This document shows positions 26,731 to 34,616 of a stretch of 36,138 nucleotides of DNA, one piece after another (position 1 is the first letter of the stretch; the number at the start of each line of letters is the position of its first letter). The position numbers were made by a program, and so were the translations under genes. This DNA comes from an uncultured Prevotella sp. (GTDB taxonomy: Bacteria > Bacteroidota > Bacteroidia > Bacteroidales > Bacteroidaceae). The DNA lies in contig UQWP01000036.1 in the NCBI GenBank assembly GCA_900544825.1, positions 1 to 36,138 on the forward strand, in the 5' to 3' direction. A model generated the notes under the pieces. That model searched no databases. It was given only the letters and a program-made list of their open reading frames with translations, and was not told the origin of the DNA.

Positions 26731-28347
26731 ATGAAAAGAATATTATTTGCCATCTCATTGATGGCGGCAACAACAGCTTCTTTTGCCCAGGTGGCAAAGC
26801 CAATGGAAGATGTCAACAAGGTTATCGACAATACCGTAGATAGCCTGAACAAGGCGATGACCGCCCGAATCCAGCCGGGAACCAGCAGAAAGGGAAACAA
26901 CCCGGTACTCTTCCTCATAGGTAACTCTACCATGCGCAATGGCACACTGGGTAATGGTAACAACGGTCAGTGGGGCTGGGGATACTACGAGCACGAGTTC
27001 TTCGATGCCAACAAGATTACCGTAGAGAACCAGGCGCTCGGAGGTATGAGCAGCCGTACTTTCTACAACCGTCTGTGGCCAGATGTGCGCAAGGGTATCA
27101 AGGCTGGCGACTGGGTAATCATCTCCATCGGTCATAACGACAATGGTCCGTACGATAGCGGCAGAGCCCGTGCCAGCATCCCTGGCATCGGCAAGGATTC
27201 GCTCAATGTCACCATCAAGGAGACGGGCGTGAAGGAAACCGTCTATACATACGGCGAATACATGCGCAAATACATCAACGACTGTAAGGCGCTGGGTGCT
27301 CATCCTATCCTGATGTCGCTGACTCCACGTGATGCCTACGATGAGAACGATAAGATTATCCGTGTCAACAAGACCTTCGGCTTGTGGGCAAAGCAGGTAG
27401 CAAAACAGGAAGGCGTTCCTTTCGTTGATCTGAACGAGATTTCTGCAGCCAAACTCGACAGCTATGGTCATTGGAAGGAGAAATATCATTTCTTCACAGA
27501 CCATATCCATACCTCCCGTTTCGGAGCGATGATGAATGCCCGTTCGGCTGCTGAGGGATTGGCAGAAAGCAAGGATCCGAATCTGGCTCCTTTGCAGGCG
27601 ATGATGATCAATGTGGCTTTGCCTGTAGAAAATTTCAAGCGTGAGCCGGGCAAACCGGTGGTCTTCTTCACCGGTGACAGTACCGTAAAGAATGCCGATA
27701 AGGAAGAAGACGGCATGTGGGGCTGGGGATCTCAGGCTTATACCATCTTCAATCCTAAGAAGATTACCTGTGTGAATGCAGCCAAGGCAGGTCGCAGTTC
27801 CCGTTCTTATCTCAACGAGGGAAGATGGGATAAGGTATATAACAGTCTGCAGCCGGGCGACTACGTGCTCATCGAGTTCGGACATAACGACATCTGCTCT
27901 ATGACCGATAAGAAGATGCGCGGTTCCATTCCTAGTGCCAAGGATACCTGTCATGTATATCAGATGGAAGAGAGCAAGCAGTATGAGGTGGTCTATTCCT
28001 TCGGCTGGTATCTGAAGAAGTTCATCCAGGATGTACGTGAGAAGGGTGCTACCCCAATCCTCGTTTCCCTGACTCCTCGCAACGAGTGGCCTAATGGAAA
28101 GATGGAGCGCCGCAACGATAGCTACGGCAAGTGGTATCGTGAGGTGGTAGCCGAAACGGGCGTTGCCTTCCTCGACCTCCACAACATCGCTGCCGATTCA
28201 TACGATAAGATAGGCAAGGAAAAGGTGAAGGCATATTACAAGAAGGATCATACCCACACCAGTTTGAAGGGTGCCCAGCACAATGCCAAGTGCGTGGCTA
28301 AGGGCTTGAAGAAAATGAAGAGCCCATTGGCTAAGTATCTGAAGTAA
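26731..28347 (+). CDS. Double-domain SGNH acetylesterase (rhamnogalacturonan acetylesterase type, CE12-like)
   Basis: A 538-residue secreted protein with two complete SGNH hydrolase domains in tandem, expected to remove acetyl groups from RG-I so that the lyase can act. A signal peptide (about residues 1-20, ending SFAQ) precedes domain 1 with Ser66 in LIGNSTM, GHND with Asn136, and DHIH with Asp257/His260. Domain 2 has Ser317 in TGDSTV, GHND with Asn386, and DHTH with Asp506/His509. Both therefore keep the nucleophile, oxyanion Asn and catalytic Asp-His. Domain 1 has GNS instead of the classical GDS. Both domains share WGWG and SSR motifs, suggesting internal duplication. The start at 26731 is chosen over an ATG at 26665 because it begins a clean signal peptide. 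A 19-bp tandem repeat overlaps the stop codon. Confidence 0.9.
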   Translation: MKRILFAISLMAATTASFAQVAKPMEDVNKVIDNTVDSLNKAMTARIQPGTSRKGNNPVLFLIGNSTMRNGTLGNGNNGQWGWGYYEHEFFDANKITVENQALGGMSSRTFYNRLWPDVRKGIKAGDWVIISIGHNDNGPYDSGRARASIPGIGKDSLNVTIKETGVKETVYTYGEYMRKYINDCKALGAHPILMSLTPRDAYDENDKIIRVNKTFGLWAKQVAKQEGVPFVDLNEISAAKLDSYGHWKEKYHFFTDHIHTSRFGAMMNARSAAEGLAESKDPNLAPLQAMMINVALPVENFKREPGKPVVFFTGDSTVKNADKEEDGMWGWGSQAYTIFNPKKITCVNAAKAGRSSRSYLNEGRWDKVYNSLQPGDYVLIEFGHNDICSMTDKKMRGSIPSAKDTCHVYQMEESKQYEVVYSFGWYLKKFIQDVREKGATPILVSLTPRNEWPNGKMERRNDSYGKWYREVVAETGVAFLDLHNIAADSYDKIGKEKVKAYYKKDHTHTSLKGAQHNAKCVAKGLKKMKSPLAKYLK

Positions 28348-28390
28348 GATAAAGCATCTGAAGTAAGATAAAGCATCTGAAGTAAGATAA
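28337..28390 (+). repeat. 19-bp tandem repeat, 2.8 copies
   Basis: The unit ATCTGAAGTAAGATAAAGC occurs at 28337-28355 and 28356-28374 without a mismatch, and its first 16 bases recur at 28375-28390. The first copy includes the last codons and the TAA of the double-domain esterase, so the extra copies add only to the 41 bp before the next gene. Confidence 0.95.
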
Positions 28391-28430
28391 TGAATAAGTG
28401 AAATTGGAATAAGATAAGAATAATCATCAG

Positions 28431-29694
28431 ATGAAGACAAAATCTATTTTAGTAACAGCTCTTTTGGCTCTTACCTCTATGGTTGGAGCCAATGCCCAGA
28501 GTTTTGATATTGATATGACCAAGGTGCAGCCTGCCTATTCCGTGGAGAATGGACAGGGATATGATATCGTGGCTGCACCGAAGGCTAAGAATAATGCTCC
28601 TTTCTTCTATTCGGTGAAGGTGGCAGATGGCAACTACAAGGTTACCGTGGTGCTCGGTTCTAAGAAGAAGGCAGGCAAGACCGTGGTTCGTGCCGAGAAC
28701 CGAAGACTGATGCTTGATGCTTGATGAGGTGAGTACCAAGAAGGGGGAGTTCAAGACTTACTCCTTCATCGTGAACAAGCGCTCTCCTTATATTACCGAT
28801 AAGATGAACGTAAAGATCAAACCTCGCGAGAAGGAGACGTTTACCTGGGATGAGAAGCTGACCTTGGAGTTTACAGGTGCTGCCCCAGCAGTAAAGAGCA
28901 TCAGGGTGGAACCGGCTCCTACTGAAACCACCACCGTTTTCCTTTGCGGCAACTCTACGGTAGTAGATCAGTTTACAGAGCCATACGCTTCCTGGGGACA
29001 GATGGTTACCCGTTGGTTCGGTCCGGAGGTAGCTATCTCCAACCATGCCGAAAGCGGATTGACTGCAGGTTCTTTCCTCGCTTCCAATCGTCTGGACAAG
29101 ATTTTGGCGATGATGAAGAAGGGCGACTACGTAATCTGTGAGTTCGGACATAACGACCAGAAGGAGAAGTCTGCAGGCAGTGGTGCCTGGTATAACTTCT
29201 CTTATAATCTGAAGAAGTTCATAGACGAGGTCCGCAAGAAGGGTGGCAACATCATCTTCGTAACTCCTACTCAGCGCCGCTTCTTCGATGAGGCTACCCA
29301 TAGCAAGATTCAGGAGACTCATAAGGATTATCCTGATGCCATGAGAGCCGTGGCTAAGAGAGAGGATGTTCCTGTCATCGAACTCCACGATATGACCCGT
29401 ACTTTCTTCGAGACTCTAGGTTATGAGAACAGCAAGAAGTCATTGGTTCACTATCCTGCAAATACTTATCCCAACCAGCCTAAGGCCCTGGCGGATAACA
29501 CCCACTTCAATCCATACGGAGCCTATGAGGTGGCAAAGATGGTGGTGATGGGAATGAAGCAGCTCAATCTGCCTATCGTGAAGTATCTCCGTGCGGATTG
29601 GAAGGACTTCAATCCTGCCCAGCCAGATGATTTCAATAAGTTTGTTTGGTACCCATCCGTGAATCAGGATGTGACCAAGCCAGATGGAAATTAA
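28431..29694 (+). pseudogene. Rhamnogalacturonan acetylesterase (SGNH/CE12-like), frameshifted
   Basis: One esterase gene split into two frames. The 5' part (28431-28724) encodes a signal peptide (MKTKSILVTALLALTSMVGA) and a beta-rich, carbohydrate-binding-like domain (FDIDMTKVQPAYSVENGQGY, YSVKVADGNYKVTVVLGS). It ends early at a TGA. The 3' part continues in another frame as LDEVSTKKGEFKTYSFIVNK and holds the whole SGNH domain: CGNSTVVDQF, FGHNDQKE and DNTHFNPYG. Removing one copy of the duplicated ATGCTTG at 28710-28723 restores a single frame of 418 residues, the form expected of this family. As written, the catalytic part could be made only by re-initiation at the ATG at 28717, or the TTG at 28714, and would lack a signal peptide. 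A sequencing error is possible but unlikely for an exact 7-bp repeat. Confidence 0.85.
28710..28723 (+). repeat. 7-bp tandem duplication causing the frameshift
   Basis: ATGCTTG is repeated directly (28710-28716 and 28717-28723) and is followed by ATGAGG, a partial third copy. Seven extra bases shift the reading frame by one. A single copy would read R-L-M-L-D-E-V-S continuously. Confidence 0.9.
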
Positions 29695-29708
29695 AAAATG
29701 AATTTGAA

Positions 29709-32177
29709 ATGAATAAGAAGACAATACTTTTCGCCTCTTTGCTGATGGCTGGTTTGCCTTTGATGGGAACTCTTTCGGCAGATGCGGCGGTTCGTGATAC
29801 AATCAACATCAACCAGGGATGGCAGTTCCATCGCGGTGATGTGAAGAATATCTCTGAGTTGAAAGCTACTCAGAGCGGTGATGAGGTGGTGAATCTTCCT
29901 CACGACTTCCTGATTGGTCAGGACTGGGTGGCTCCGGATGCCAGCGAGCGCCCGGATAACAGTGATGCCGGCAGCAATGTGCGCAGCCGATTGAGTCCCC
30001 GTGGATTCAAGGAGATGGGCATCGGATGGTATCGCTACGAACTCACTCCCAAGGATGCATGGAAGGGAAAACGCATCGTGCTCGATTTCCAGGGCATCAT
30101 GCTGGTGGGAGATGTCTATCTCAACGGTCAGCGCATCGGTGGTACCGATTATGGTTACCTGGGCTTCGATATCGACCTGAGCAAACTCCTGAAATGGGGT
30201 GAGGCTAACGAGATTACCGTTAAGGCAGATACCCGAAATCCTAACAATTCCCGCTGGTTTACGGGTGCCGGTCTCTATCGTGATGTCAATCTCATCATCA
30301 CCGACAAGGACCTTTTCTTCCCTCGCCATCCGCTCTTTATCCGTACCGTGGATAATAAGGAGGTAAAGATCCAGGCGAATATCATCAACCAGCAGAAGCT
30401 GGCTAAGGGACAGGGAAAGGCGGAGATTCCGGTGGAGGTCCGCATTCTGGATGCCGATGGCAAGGTGGTGGCTCAGCAGAAGAGCAACATCGACTTCAAT
30501 GCCAAATGGAGAGACAGGGAATATGAATTGCCGGGTATCTCTCTGGAGAATGCCCATCTATGGTCGCCGGATTCACCTTATTTATATACTGCCGAAGTGA
30601 CGCTCTATAATCAGGACGGAAAGGTGGCTGACCAGATCAAAGAACAGTTTGGTGTGCGTACCATCGAACTGAATCCAAAGAAGGGATTACTCGTGAATGG
30701 CAAGAAGGTCTTGCTGAAGGGCTATGCCAACCATCATACCCTTGGCGCCCTGGGTGCTGCTGCCTATCCTCGTGCCATCGAGAAGCGGCTCAAGCTGATC
30801 AAGGAGTTCGGTATGAATCATATCCGCTCTTCTCATAATCCTTATAGCGAGGATTTCCTGAAGCTCTGCGATAAGTATGGCATCCTGGTAGTGGATGAAC
30901 TTTACGACAAGTGGCTTACTCAGTATGCCGGTGGCAGAGTGGAGTGGGAGAGCCTTTGGCAGAAGGATATTCCTGAGTGGGTGAAGCGTGACAGAAACCA
31001 TCCTTCGGTTATCCTCTGGAGTCTGGGTAACGAGTTGCAGCAATACAGCAATCTGCCTTTCAATGATTGGGGCGTGACAGCCTACAAGCTTCAGAAAGAG
31101 TTGCTGCATCGTTACGACAACACTCGCCTGACCACCGTGGCGATGCACCCTCGCTATCGCAATCTCGAAACGGACAGTCTGCCAGCCGACTTGGCTGTGG
31201 CTACGGAGGTAAACTCCTACAACTATCGCTATATGTACTTCCCTGGCGATATGAAGCGTTATCCGGAGAAGACCTTCTATCAGAGCGAGGCTAGTACCGC
31301 TGCGATGGGACCAAACTTCTATGAGATGGAGCAGGACAAGGTGTTGGGCTTGGCTTATTGGGGAGCCATCGATTATCTCGGCGAGAGTATGGGATGGCCT
31401 GTAAAAGGTTGGAACCAGGGTGTGTTCGACCTTTCTCTCCAGCCAAAACCGGATGCTTACTTCGTGAAGAGTATGTTCTCTGAGGAGCCTACCGTGCATA
31501 TTGGAGTCATCGAGAAATCGGGTGGCAACATCCAGTGGGATGGCATCAATGTTTCTGCCGGAAAGCTTTCTGAAAACTGGAACCGTGAGGCAGGCGAGAA
31601 GGTTTCGCTCTATACCTATACCAATGGCGACGAGGTGGAACTCTTCCTCAACGGCAAGAGCCTGGGAGTGAAGAAGAACAGCGAAGATCCGAAACTCCGT
31701 TCCCGAATCAAGTGGGATGATATAGCCTATGCACCGGGTACACTTCTGGCTGTAGCCAGAAAGAACGGCAAGGTGGTGGCTCGCCATCAGATAGAGACTA
31801 CGGGCGAGGCTGTTGCCTTGAAGCTCGTTCCTGATGCAGAAAACTGGCATGCTGACGGTAAGGATCTGATGCACGTTCGCATCTATGCCGTGGATAAGAA
31901 GGGCAGAAGAGTGATGAACGTGAAGGATGCCAAGGCTTTCGACAAGTTGACTTTCACTGTAAAGGGCGATGCGAATATCGTGGCAGTAGATAATGGAAAC
32001 ATCGCTTCGGATGAACTCCATATCGGCAAGACTCAGTTGGAGAAGACCATCCAGCGCAATCTCTTCCAAGGTTCCGCCCTCGTGATATTGAGAGCAGGCA
32101 ATAAGCCGGGAAAGATCGAACTTTCCGTGGCTGGTGAAAAGATGAAAGCCAAGAAGCTGGTTTTGAATACGAAGTAA
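29709..32177 (+). CDS. Glycoside hydrolase family 2, beta-galactosidase-like
   Basis: An 822-residue secreted GH2 enzyme, probably an exo-acting beta-galactosidase that trims galactan side chains of RG-I. A signal peptide (about 1-26, LSADA|AVRD) is followed by the sugar-binding jelly-roll domain (INQGWQFHRGDV, VNLPHDFLI, WYRYELTP, GIMLVGDVYLNGQRIGG), an immunoglobulin-like domain and the TIM barrel (NHIRSSHNPYSEDFLKLCDK, ILVVDELYDKW). The acid/base residue is Glu442 in LWSLGNELQQY and the nucleophile is Glu527 in FYQSEAST. C-terminal beta domains follow (DGDEVELFLNGKSLG-like, then KDLMHVRIYAVD). The start at 29709, 14 bp after the esterase stop, is preferred to an ATG at 29646 inside that gene. 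Beta-glucuronidase or another GH2 activity is possible. It is the last gene of the enzyme operon. Confidence 0.92.
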   Translation: MNKKTILFASLLMAGLPLMGTLSADAAVRDTININQGWQFHRGDVKNISELKATQSGDEVVNLPHDFLIGQDWVAPDASERPDNSDAGSNVRSRLSPRGFKEMGIGWYRYELTPKDAWKGKRIVLDFQGIMLVGDVYLNGQRIGGTDYGYLGFDIDLSKLLKWGEANEITVKADTRNPNNSRWFTGAGLYRDVNLIITDKDLFFPRHPLFIRTVDNKEVKIQANIINQQKLAKGQGKAEIPVEVRILDADGKVVAQQKSNIDFNAKWRDREYELPGISLENAHLWSPDSPYLYTAEVTLYNQDGKVADQIKEQFGVRTIELNPKKGLLVNGKKVLLKGYANHHTLGALGAAAYPRAIEKRLKLIKEFGMNHIRSSHNPYSEDFLKLCDKYGILVVDELYDKWLTQYAGGRVEWESLWQKDIPEWVKRDRNHPSVILWSLGNELQQYSNLPFNDWGVTAYKLQKELLHRYDNTRLTTVAMHPRYRNLETDSLPADLAVATEVNSYNYRYMYFPGDMKRYPEKTFYQSEASTAAMGPNFYEMEQDKVLGLAYWGAIDYLGESMGWPVKGWNQGVFDLSLQPKPDAYFVKSMFSEEPTVHIGVIEKSGGNIQWDGINVSAGKLSENWNREAGEKVSLYTYTNGDEVELFLNGKSLGVKKNSEDPKLRSRIKWDDIAYAPGTLLAVARKNGKVVARHQIETTGEAVALKLVPDAENWHADGKDLMHVRIYAVDKKGRRVMNVKDAKAFDKLTFTVKGDANIVAVDNGNIASDELHIGKTQLEKTIQRNLFQGSALVILRAGNKPGKIELSVAGEKMKAKKLVLNTK

Positions 32178-32221
32178 ATACTAAAAAAGGTCGCCAAAAT
32201 GCTGGCGACCTTTTTTAGTAT
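32178..32221. terminator. Strong bidirectional terminator
   Basis: A perfect 18-bp inverted repeat (arms 32178-32195 and 32204-32221) encloses an 8-nt loop. The GGTCGCC/GGCGACC core is flanked by A6 and T6 runs, so it works on both strands. It begins directly after the GH2 stop and serves the convergent antiporter gene as well. Confidence 0.95.
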
Positions 32222-32282
32222 ATAAACATTCAAAACGATTCGGATTATAAATCGTATCATGAATTTCTCATGATTAATCTCT

Positions 32283-34421
32283 TTATTTTCTGAATTTCTT
32301 TTTGAACCATTGGTTGAATGCCACGTAGGCACTGATTTCCTCCTGATGCTGAGGCTCAGCAAAGGTGAGGACATTGCCCGATGAATCTCCGTGCTGGTCT
32401 GGGAAGATAATCATCAGGTTAGTGCCCGAGAAGAAGCGGGTGAGCTCTTCTGGTAACCGCTCCAATGCCGACTTGTGGGATACCGTACCCTTGCGGGCTG
32501 TCACCACCACAAAGAGATGGTTCTTGCTCATGTGGGAGGCAAGCTGCGGCATCTCGTTCCAATGCTGCATCAGGGTGTATTCGGCACGTACTTCCTGATG
32601 GCGGTTGGTGATGTACTCATTGATGAGTGCCAGGGTCTCCTCCCTGCCGTGGAATTGGATGCGGCAATCCAGATTGCCTGACAGTCGCGCCAGTCGCTCT
32701 ACCCAGCGGTAGAAACCCGGTTCAAATTCAGCCCTCGATGGTACTGCCACCTGTATTCGGCGAATGGTATTGAGCGGCTGCTTGATGCGTGCCATGATGA
32801 TCTGACGGCTCAGACCATTGAAGAGACTCTGATGGAACTCTCCCCAGAACTTAGGCGAAACCTCCTGATGCATGTGCATGCCGATGATGATTTCTGAACA
32901 CTGGAACTCATTGAAGGCATGCTTGATGCCGTTGGCGATATTGGCAGCGATGCGAACCTGCGTCTGCGTCATCACGTCGGTGGCTGCGGCAAGCTGACTG
33001 CAATGGTCCAGCAACTGTCGACCCTGTTCCTGCTTGTATCGCATATCCTTGTCATCATACACCACATTCAGACAAACCAGTCCTCTGTTCAGCTTCTGGT
33101 TTCTCACCAGGAAGGCAAGGTTCATCAGATTATCGGCATATTCCGGATACTTCACCGGTATGAGAATCTTCTCATCGCTTGCCTTCTTGGTATCTTCGGC
33201 ATCCGGCAACTCCTTGTCGCGGAGAATAATCTTTCTGGAACTCCAGTCGGTAAGCATCGAGGAGATGATGCAGGTGCAGAGTATCATCATCACCACACCG
33301 TTCAGCATGTCATCGTTGACCAGATAGGTGTTCGGACCCACCAGGATATTCATTCCCACCATCACCATGGCGATACTGCCGGCAGCATGGGCGGAAGTGA
33401 GTCCGAACATCATGTGACCTGATGAAAGCGGCAACCGGAATCCGAAGCAGGCGGCATAGGCAGCGATCGCCTTTCCCAAGGTTCCGAAGAAGACGATGCA
33501 GAAGATGACCCACAGAATGTGACCACCCTGGAAGAGCAGACCCACATTGATGAGCATACCCACACCGATGAGGAAGTAAGGGATGAAGAGGGCATTGCCC
33601 GTAAACTCCAGTCGGTTCATCAGCGGAGATACGTGAGGGATATACCTATTTAATATAAGTCCTGCGAAGAAGGCACCGAACACGCCCTCGATACCTACTA
33701 TCTGAGATAGGGTGGCACTCATGAAGAGCATCGCCATCACGAAGATAAACTGCATCACCGAATCGCTGTACCGGCGCAGAAACCATCTCGTTAACCTCGG
33801 TATCAGGAATATCATCACTCCGCAGTATGCGGCAAACTTGGCGGTGAAGAGTACCCAGAACAGCAGACCATCATGGCTGGAGAACGAGGCGACGAGACCT
33901 GCCAGCATAATGAGTGCTATCAGGAGCGAAAGCATACTGGAACCCACACTCAGAGTGACACTCGGCTTCTGCTGCAGACCATATCTGGAAACAATAGGAT
34001 AGGCAATCAGGGTATTGGAAGCCATGATGCAGCTCAGCAGAAACGATGCCCTGGTGGAATAATGCAGCAGCCAGATGCTCATGCCGAAGGTCAGGAGAAA
34101 CGGCGTGAAGCATGTGAGCAGACCATAGATGAGCAGTCGGGATTTGTTTTTCTTCATACCCTCCATGTCCATCTCTAGGGCGGCGAGGAACATGATGTAG
34201 TAGAGTCCCACCTTGCCGAACAGTTCGAAAGATGCATCTCGCTCCAGGATATTCAGTCCGTATTTGCCGACAAGCACGCCCGCCAGTACCATTCCGATGA
34301 TATGGGGGATTCGAAGCTTACCCATGATGATAGGGGCAAAGAGGATGATGAGGAGCACTACGAAGAAGATCAGCGTAGGGTCGGTAATTGGAAAATATTC
34401 TGCAATATTCAGCATAGGCAT
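32283..34421 (-). CDS. CPA2-family cation/proton antiporter with C-terminal USP-like domain
   Basis: A 712-residue inner-membrane Na+(K+)/H+ exchanger. The first 400 residues hold about 12 membrane helices of the Na_H_Exchanger fold: LRIPHIIGMVLAGVLVGKYG, LYYIMFLAALEMDM (the conserved acidic region), SNTLIAYPIVSRYGL, GVFGAFFAGLILNRYIP, and FLIGVGMLINVGLLF. The soluble C-terminal part (about 410-712), starting at EKILIPVKYPEYADNLMNLA, resembles universal-stress-protein-type domains, with a second such segment from IRRIQVAVPSRAEFEPGFY. This arrangement is common in Bacteroidetes homologues and may bind nucleotides or regulate transport. It has its own promoter, is convergent with the GH2 gene, and appears to be a housekeeping ion-homeostasis gene outside the PUL. 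The start at 34421 could be two codons further in. Confidence 0.9.
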   Translation of the reverse strand: MPMLNIAEYFPITDPTLIFFVVLLIILFAPIIMGKLRIPHIIGMVLAGVLVGKYGLNILERDASFELFGKVGLYYIMFLAALEMDMEGMKKNKSRLLIYGLLTCFTPFLLTFGMSIWLLHYSTRASFLLSCIMASNTLIAYPIVSRYGLQQKPSVTLSVGSSMLSLLIALIMLAGLVASFSSHDGLLFWVLFTAKFAAYCGVMIFLIPRLTRWFLRRYSDSVMQFIFVMAMLFMSATLSQIVGIEGVFGAFFAGLILNRYIPHVSPLMNRLEFTGNALFIPYFLIGVGMLINVGLLFQGGHILWVIFCIVFFGTLGKAIAAYAACFGFRLPLSSGHMMFGLTSAHAAGSIAMVMVGMNILVGPNTYLVNDDMLNGVVMMILCTCIISSMLTDWSSRKIILRDKELPDAEDTKKASDEKILIPVKYPEYADNLMNLAFLVRNQKLNRGLVCLNVVYDDKDMRYKQEQGRQLLDHCSQLAAATDVMTQTQVRIAANIANGIKHAFNEFQCSEIIIGMHMHQEVSPKFWGEFHQSLFNGLSRQIIMARIKQPLNTIRRIQVAVPSRAEFEPGFYRWVERLARLSGNLDCRIQFHGREETLALINEYITNRHQEVRAEYTLMQHWNEMPQLASHMSKNHLFVVVTARKGTVSHKSALERLPEELTRFFSGTNLMIIFPDQHGDSSGNVLTFAEPQHQEEISAYVAFNQWFKKKFRK

Positions 34422-34442
34422 TCTACTTATTGTTGATGATGA

Positions 34443-34474
34443 AAGAGGGATTCTGCATCCGTTTCATCCCTCTT
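34443..34474 (-). promoter_or_regulatory. Hairpin in the antiporter 5' leader
   Basis: A perfect 9-bp stem (AAGAGGGAT at 34443-34451 with ATCCCTCTT at 34466-34474) and 14-nt loop lies between the antiporter promoter and its start codon. It would be transcribed in the leader. On the plus strand it is followed by a T-rich stretch, but no plus-strand gene ends there. Confidence 0.5.
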
Positions 34475-34491
34475 CGTTTTATTTTTGAGTG

Positions 34492-34522
34492 CAAAATTAC
34501 TAATAAATCTTGAAAGGGCAAA
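34492..34522 (-). promoter_or_regulatory. Bacteroidetes-type promoter of the antiporter gene
   Basis: On the minus strand TTTG (34522-34519) and TAATTTTG (34499-34492) are separated by 19 bp, an exact match to the -33/-7 consensus. The leader would be about 65 nt. Confidence 0.75.
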
Positions 34523-34562
34523 GTTTTTGCCCCCTTATCATTTATATGTGTAGAGATTTTTG

Positions 34563-34570
34563 TAATTTTG
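34563..34570 (+). promoter_or_regulatory. -7 box of the AraJ-like permease gene
   Basis: TAATTTTG, followed by CACC, matches TAnnTTTG and lies 46 bp before the start codon. The -33 region is weak (TTTA at 34541-34544, 18 bp upstream). Confidence 0.6.
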
Positions 34571-34616
34571 CACCCTGAAAACAAACTTAGGATAAAAAGA
34601 TAAGGATAATTAACGT

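Noticed and set aside
28714..29694. Independent esterase gene with a TTG start
   Set aside because: It lacks a signal peptide, and the preceding frame supplies exactly the missing N-terminal part. A 7-bp duplication explains the split, so it is treated as one broken gene.
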